DNA of 64,000 nucleotides, taken from NCBI RefSeq assembly GCF_002101585.1, contig NZ_LQOT01000073.1, positions 78,224 to 142,223 on the forward strand. Direction: 5' to 3'. The translations under genes were made by a program, and so were the position numbers. Positions 60,036-64,000 of the stretch are shown here, one piece after another; positions within the stretch are counted from its first letter, which is position 1; each line of letters starts with the position of its first letter. Origin of the DNA: Mycolicibacter engbaekii (lineage in GTDB: Bacteria; Actinomycetota; Actinomycetes; Mycobacteriales; Mycobacteriaceae). The notes below the pieces were generated by a model. The model was not told where the DNA came from and made no database searches. It worked only from the letters and a program-made list of their open reading frames with translations.

Positions 60036-60587
60036 ATGACCTCCGGCAGCAACACCGTGCGAACGCTCATCCTGGTGGGTAGCTTGCGGTCCGGATCGTT
60101 GAATCGCCAGCTGGCCCAAGCGGCTATCGATAACGCACCGGAACAGATCGAGCCGATACTGTTCGACCGGCTGGGCGACCTGCCGCACTACAACGAGGAC
60201 ATCGACACCGCCGCAGCGCATCCCGTGGTGCAGGAGCTGCGCACCGCGGCCGGAGACTCCCACGCCGTGCTGGTGGTCACTCCCGAATACAACGGCGGCC
60301 TGCCCGGCGTGCTCAAGAATGCCATCGACTGGCTTTCCCGCCCGTACGGCAGCAGTGCTCTCAAGGGCAAGCCGGCAGCGGTGATCGGAACCGCGCTGGG
60401 CCGCTACGGCGGACAGTGGGCCCACGCCGATGCCCGCAAGTCGCTGGCGATCGCCGGCGCGCAGGTGCCCGAGGATATCGAACTGTCGCTTCCGGCCAAG
60501 CAGCTCGACGGGCTGGCACCGGGGGAGTCGCCCGACGTGGTGGAGTCGCTGCGCGGTATCTGGGCGCGGTTGATCGAGCACCTCTAG
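60036..60587 (+). CDS. NADPH-dependent FMN reductase
   Basis: 183 residues, flavodoxin-like. FMN phosphate loop LVGSLRSGSLNRQLA near residue 13; second FMN loop TPEYNGGLPGVLKNAIDWLSRP near 83; third GTALGRYGGQWA. Family members reduce FMN, quinones, azo dyes or chromate. ATG 60036 is the natural start; a longer frame upstream is a shadow of the TauE gene. Confidence 0.87.
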   Translation: MTSGSNTVRTLILVGSLRSGSLNRQLAQAAIDNAPEQIEPILFDRLGDLPHYNEDIDTAAAHPVVQELRTAAGDSHAVLVVTPEYNGGLPGVLKNAIDWLSRPYGSSALKGKPAAVIGTALGRYGGQWAHADARKSLAIAGAQVPEDIELSLPAKQLDGLAPGESPDVVESLRGIWARLIEHL

Positions 60588-60771
60588 ACCGAGGGCGGTC
60601 GCTGCTGAATCCCGCTGGGCGTCAATCCATCACGCCGGCGGCGGTACTGACCTAGGAGCCGAGTGGCCGCAGGGCACTTCAGCTCTGCGCGATCTCAACC
60701 CTCTGCAAGCGCTGCCGGTGCCCGTAGAGTGCCGGTCGAGGTGCACGTGGTTCTGGAGGTACTCGTTAGAC

Positions 60772-61791
60772 ATGACTGCTGAACTCAGCTGGGCAGAGGT
60801 CGGCACAGTTCCGGTTCCCGCCCAGGCCTGGCAACCAGGAATGTTCGACTCCAGCGATCCCGATGAGGTCCACAACCATCTGAGCCAGTCCTTGGGTCCG
60901 CACGCGATGGATCTACCCGAGGGAACGTACGGCTTCCGCGCCCGACAGCAGGCCACCTCGATGCCGGGAGTGCAAGTCCACCGTTTGACTTATGGCCGGA
61001 CTACGGTTGACCTCCGTCCCGAACCCCACACCGAGCACATCGTGGTCGTACACCCACTGCACGGCCGGATCGGTGTGCAGTGGGGAGACGTCGGGATCGT
61101 CGCAGGACCGCGATTTCCCGTCGTTCTCGACGCGGGTAAACGGTATCGTGCGCGCTGGAACCGGGACAGCGTGGCGTGCAAGGTCGTTATCGACCGGGCG
61201 CTGGCTCGCGGGATGGCAGCAGAGGCCCGCGGCGTATCTGTGGAAGACGTCTCATTGGACTTCTCCCTGCAATCGCTGGCCGCAAGCCCGGCAGTCGCCA
61301 CCTGGGGTCGGATGGTGGCAATTCTGGCCGAGCAAGCCACCTCATCGAGGTACGGCCACCAACCGTCGCTCACCGAATTCCATCTAGCCAAGGCAACCGT
61401 GTCGGCACTGCTCGACACCTTTCCGAACGCCGTGCGCATCGCGAACGTCGAGCGGCCGGCAGCCGTTTCGGCAATGGCGGTTGCCCGAGCCATCAGCTAC
61501 ATCGACGAGCACGCCGACACTCCGCTCACCGTTCGCGACATCGCGCAGTCGGTCGGCCTGAGCCCACGTGCCTTGCAGGTGGCGTTCCGCCGCCATCGCG
61601 ACCTCACCCCGATGGAGTACACCCGTCAGGCCCGTCTTCGGCGGGCCTACGACGACTTAGCTGCCGCCGACGCCGGGAACACGACAGTAGCCGCCATTGC
61701 CGCCCGCTGGGGGTACCACAACCCCGGCCGGTTCGCCACGGATTTCCGTGTCCAGTTCGGCCGATACCCGAAAGAGGTTCTCGCCCAATAA
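60772..61791 (+). CDS. AraC-family transcriptional regulator
   Basis: 339 residues. An N-terminal AraC-binding-type cupin-like region (about 20-170), then a C-terminal two-HTH AraC domain (ARAISYIDEHADTPLTVRDIAQSVGLSPRALQVAFRRH ... VAAIAARWGYHNPGRFATDFRVQFGRYP, about 240-335). GGAGG lies twelve bases before ATG 60772, a long spacing; no better start is visible. Convergent with the YdhR-like and AhpD-like pair, a possible target set. Confidence 0.86.
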   Translation: MTAELSWAEVGTVPVPAQAWQPGMFDSSDPDEVHNHLSQSLGPHAMDLPEGTYGFRARQQATSMPGVQVHRLTYGRTTVDLRPEPHTEHIVVVHPLHGRIGVQWGDVGIVAGPRFPVVLDAGKRYRARWNRDSVACKVVIDRALARGMAAEARGVSVEDVSLDFSLQSLAASPAVATWGRMVAILAEQATSSRYGHQPSLTEFHLAKATVSALLDTFPNAVRIANVERPAAVSAMAVARAISYIDEHADTPLTVRDIAQSVGLSPRALQVAFRRHRDLTPMEYTRQARLRRAYDDLAAADAGNTTVAAIAARWGYHNPGRFATDFRVQFGRYPKEVLAQ

Positions 61792-61836
61792 TGCTTAGTG
61801 CCGACAGCCCATATCCGCCGCCGGCACTAAGCATTA
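61789..61836. terminator. Perfect 15-base inverted repeat after araC gene
   Basis: TAATGCTTAGTGCCG (61789-61803) and its exact complement (61822-61836) enclose an 18-base loop. The stop codon of the AraC gene is part of the left arm. It lies between convergent genes and probably terminates both; its AT-rich base and long loop are unusual for a terminator, so a binding site is the alternative. Confidence 0.6.
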
Positions 61837-61856
61837 CGTGGCCTCCACAGTCAACG

Positions 61857-62162
61857 TCAGGCCGACGGCAGCCCCTTGGTACGAGCACTCAGCGTTTCGT
61901 CCACACCGAAACGTTGAACCGTGAAGTCCGAGAACTTCGGGTGCTTCTGCAGCTGCCCGACCAGCGGACCGGACAGATACGCGTCGGCGGCAGCATCGTC
62001 GCGAAATATGTAGAAGCCTCCACTGCCGCCGTTCGTCTCCAGCCAGGTCTTGCCCAGCAGGCCGTCGACTTCATTGAGCGCATGTGCGAATTCGTCGGCA
62101 ATCGCGGCGAGTTCTGCCGGCTCGGCAGCACTTGAGAAGGTGACCAGAATCGCGGTTGCCAT
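61857..62162 (-). CDS. YdhR-like monooxygenase-fold protein
   Basis: 101 residues. ferredoxin-like dimeric alpha/beta barrel of the YdhR/antibiotic-monooxygenase type: ILVTFSSAAEPAELAAIADEFA, GLLGKTWLETNGGSGGFYIFRD, then a DAYLSGPLVGQL helix. Such proteins may be cofactor-free oxygenases or stress proteins. Starts two bases after the stop of the AhpD-like gene, so it is probably co-transcribed with it. Confidence 0.78.
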   Translation of the reverse strand: MATAILVTFSSAAEPAELAAIADEFAHALNEVDGLLGKTWLETNGGSGGFYIFRDDAAADAYLSGPLVGQLQKHPKFSDFTVQRFGVDETLSARTKGLPSA

Positions 62163-62164
62163 GA

Positions 62165-62779
62165 TTACCAGATCTCCACGTCCAGGGCGGAAAAGAACTT
62201 CGAGAGGGCTGACATGTGCGCAGCCAACTCGGTCAGTTCCGCGATTTCGGGGTCGGTGTACCAGCGGCGCAGGTTGTCGACGTCCTCGTCGGTGACCTTG
62301 AACGCGTGCAGGGCGATCTTGCGGGAGTAGTCGAACACCGCCAGGACTCGCTCGTCGAAGGCATCCCGGTTCTCGTCGTAGGCATGGACTTTCGCAACGA
62401 TGCTGTCCTCGGCGCCCTCGAATCGCGATGCGGCCGAATGCCATGCGATGCAGTACGGGCACTCCAAGGCGAAGGCCACCACCAGACCGACCAGCTCGGC
62501 GAGTTGTGGGTCCTTCTTGGAGATCAAGCTCTCCCGGACGATGTACCAATCCTTGTCCAGCCAGGCCTTCAGCAGGCCGGGGCTCAGACCCAGCACCCGG
62601 ACGAACTGACTGACCCACTCATGGTGGGCCGCTGTGCCCTTCTGCCGGAACGGATGGTCAACCGTTTGCGCGATCTGAAAGTACTCGCCCCCGGTCTTGG
62701 CAATGTAGTCGTCCAGCACCTGCTTAGCCTCGGGGGACAGGCTGTCGAGATCGGGGACGAGATTGAGCCGCGGCGCCAT
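62165..62779 (-). CDS. Carboxymuconolactone decarboxylase/AhpD-like protein
   Basis: 204 residues, all-helical. The redox motif ECPYCIAWHSA gives C107, C110 and H114, the AhpD-type pair and histidine, so a disulfide or peroxidase-related role is likelier than true decarboxylation. N-terminal part has a DYIAKTGGEYFQIAQTVDHP segment. Operon partner of the YdhR-like gene. GGAGAA precedes the ATG at 62779. Confidence 0.83.
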   Translation of the reverse strand: MAPRLNLVPDLDSLSPEAKQVLDDYIAKTGGEYFQIAQTVDHPFRQKGTAAHHEWVSQFVRVLGLSPGLLKAWLDKDWYIVRESLISKKDPQLAELVGLVVAFALECPYCIAWHSAASRFEGAEDSIVAKVHAYDENRDAFDERVLAVFDYSRKIALHAFKVTDEDVDNLRRWYTDPEIAELTELAAHMSALSKFFSALDVEIW

Positions 62780-62903
62780 AGGTTCTCCTTTTTCGATCAG
62801 GCTTGCCGTTGCCAGTTAATCGCGGCCTTCCCAGTGACGACAGCCGTCAAGCGCACGGGTGCTGTCCACTTTGCGCACGTGTCCTCGTTCCTCACAGGGG
62901 CGG

Positions 62904-63368
62904 TCAACCGCCGTTGAGCGCCTTGCGCATGCGCGCGTAGTCGCGGCGGTATTGACCGGCGATTCGTTGCTTCTGGGCGTCGGAGAGGATCGACCCGGAG
63001 ACCTGGAAGAACTTCTTCTCCTCCTCGCTCAGGTGGTGATGAACCTGCTCGGACAACCTCCGGGCGCGCTGCAGCCACCCCGCCCGACTCTTGTCGACAA
63101 CTTGGAGCTCTTCGATGAGCTCGTCGATCTCATGATGCTCGTGCAGAGCGTGCCGTGAGGAATTCAACCCGGCGTCGGCCATGAGAACAGGCGCATACAG
63201 GTACCGTTCCTCAGCCGCGGCGTGGGCGGCCAGCTCTACCCGAATCTCGGTGAACAGCGCGACGCGCTCCTCGGTGTGCGGGGCAGATCGCAGCAATTTG
63301 CGGCACAATGACCGCTGCAGCTGGTGGCTCTCACGCAGGGCCTCGAAAAATGTTGTCCGCCATGGCAA
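62904..63368 (-). CDS. Hemerythrin-like (HHE) protein
   Basis: 154 residues. Four-helix HHE bundle with ligand candidates in ESHQLQ, HAAAEERYLYAPV, HHEIDELIEEL and HHHLSEEEKKF. TTG 63368 is the start, with GGAGA upstream. Resembles mycobacterial hemerythrin-like proteins (Rv2633c class) linked to oxygen or redox responses, but is not clearly the same. Iron-binding is inferred from the residues. Confidence 0.78.
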   Translation of the reverse strand: MPWRTTFFEALRESHQLQRSLCRKLLRSAPHTEERVALFTEIRVELAAHAAAEERYLYAPVLMADAGLNSSRHALHEHHEIDELIEELQVVDKSRAGWLQRARRLSEQVHHHLSEEEKKFFQVSGSILSDAQKQRIAGQYRRDYARMRKALNGG

Positions 63369-63408
63369 CTCTTTCTCTCCGATGGGATTAGAGGGGATTC
63401 GAGCTGGT

Positions 63409-63885
63409 TCAGGACTCCTGTGCAGCGCGTTGCTCAGTCAGGAGAATGACGGGCAATTCGCGGTCGGTCTTCTGCGCGTACCGCTGGAACAGCTTCGAGG
63501 TCGAAGAGATCTGCTGCCAGGCAACGTCACGCTGATGCCCGTGCAGTTGTTCAGCACGTACTGCCACCGTCCGATCCGGTAGTTCGATCTGGACCTTGTC
63601 AGGGTGTGCCGCGAGGTTGAAGAACCAGGCTGGATTCTTCGGCGCGCCGGCCGCTGAAGCGACAATCAACCAGCGCCCGTCACCATCGGGAAAGTAACTG
63701 ACCGGCGTGCTGCGCAGCGTTCCGGTTCTGCGGCCGACCGTGGTCAACACCAAACCGTAGGTGTTGCCCAGCAGCCTGCCGCCCCTACGGATGCGTCGCG
63801 TCAGTACTCCATTCACAGCACGCGTGATAAGGGTGTTTGCGGGCTGGGTGGCGCCGCGCGTCCCTCGGCTGTTCGTGAAGCTCAC
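63409..63885 (-). CDS. Deazaflavin (F420)-dependent nitroreductase family protein, Ddn-like
   Basis: 158 residues. Split barrel of the Ddn family with GNTYGLVLTTVGRRTGTLRSTPVSYFPDGDGRWLIVASAAGAPKNPAWFFNLAAHP as hallmark. Family enzymes transfer hydride from F420H2 to quinones and activate nitroimidazoles. GTG 63885 is used; upstream codons remain open in the same frame to near the window edge, so a longer protein cannot be excluded. Confidence 0.85.
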   Translation of the reverse strand: MSFTNSRGTRGATQPANTLITRAVNGVLTRRIRRGGRLLGNTYGLVLTTVGRRTGTLRSTPVSYFPDGDGRWLIVASAAGAPKNPAWFFNLAAHPDKVQIELPDRTVAVRAEQLHGHQRDVAWQQISSTSKLFQRYAQKTDRELPVILLTEQRAAQES

Positions 63886-63952
63886 TCGCCTACGACCTTT
63901 CCGCCCGCGCCGATTGGCGACGGTGAGGGGGACCCGTTTGGTGGTCCAGTCG

Positions 63953-64000
63953 CTATGCGGCTTGGGGTTGGTGGGTCGAGGTCCACTGTAAGGCGAACTC
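63953..64000 (-). CDS. Possible 3' end of a gene running off the window
   Basis: A minus-strand frame enters at the right edge and ends with a TAG at 63955-63953 after about 15 codons (ending in ALQWTSTHQPQAA). It is too short to assign or to prove coding. Confidence 0.2.
   Translation of the reverse strand, partial: EFALQWTSTHQPQAA

Noticed and set aside
62165..62779. True carboxymuconolactone decarboxylase
   Set aside because: The CxxC with histidine is the AhpD-type redox motif; no aromatic degradation genes are nearby.
1..64000. Mobile elements, prophage or CRISPR
   Set aside because: No transposase, integrase, phage structural gene or regularly spaced repeat array was recognised on either strand.

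Overview
The window is a contiguous stretch of a high-GC mycobacterial chromosome (Mycobacteriaceae, non-tuberculous type; species not resolvable from sequence alone). The evidence is a set of genes recognisable by family and order as homologues of Mycobacterium tuberculosis loci: trpE-C-B-A with lgt and pyk (Rv1609-Rv1617 region), the class III cyclase Rv1625c and pdtaR, the Pup ligase pafA with pafB/pafC/tatA/tatC/helY (Rv2097c-Rv2092c), rbpA with lnt/ppm1, lppI, lipT, pncA, the Rv2041c-Rv2038c sugar ABC transporter and aconitase. Relative to M. tuberculosis these are rearranged blocks. Several well-known neighbours (cydABDC, the cobalamin cluster with sigC and blaC, pks12) are absent where the blocks join.

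Layout. 1-2.7 kb: three consecutive coiled-coil genes, at least two with a DivIVA-type N-terminus and near-identical promoters. 2.8-12.8 kb: bcpB opposite a tightly overlapping trp operon that runs into lgt, then a TM2 protein, pyruvate kinase and acyl-CoA thioesterase II. 12.8-18.4 kb: membrane and exported proteins, an alpha/beta hydrolase, adenylate cyclase, a 510-base gene-poor stretch with a strong nested hairpin, and a tRNA-Leu(CAA). 18.4-26.6 kb: pdtaR, then pafA-pafB-pafC-tatA-tatC-helY. 26.6-33.7 kb: DUF4333 protein, exonuclease, pepE, F420-type reductases, SDR, a small HTH gene under a palindrome-rich leader, an iron-sulfur repair protein with its own dyad operator, dienelactone hydrolase and FxsA. 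33.7-43.9 kb: amidohydrolase-lnt-ppm1 operon, rbpA, lppI, lipT, RDD protein, and a DUF2784 membrane domain in frame with pncA. 43.9-52.1 kb: Mop-domain regulator, an ECF41/SigJ-like sigma factor divergent from a DoxX-like gene, then a run of overlapping genes joining a degenerate ABC ATPase and YhgE-type membrane protein to the four sugar-transporter genes. 52.1-64 kb: aconitase, exported proteins including an M15-like peptidase candidate, SDR, a TetR/DUF2236 divergent pair with a visible operator, and an accessory redox group (TauE/SafE, FMN reductase, AraC regulator, YdhR-like and AhpD-like genes, hemerythrin, Ddn-like reductase).

How genes work together. The trp cluster makes tryptophan from chorismate (trpF is not here; PriA covers it in actinobacteria). 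PafA acts in pupylation and PafBC in the DNA-damage response. Lgt and Lnt both modify lipoproteins such as LppI, while Ppm1 supplies polyprenol-phosphomannose for glycolipid synthesis. No insertion sequence, prophage or CRISPR array was seen. The least explained parts are the DivIVA-like tandem, the HTH gene's leader, the ECF41/DoxX and ABC/YhgE region, and the fused DUF2784-PncA frame.
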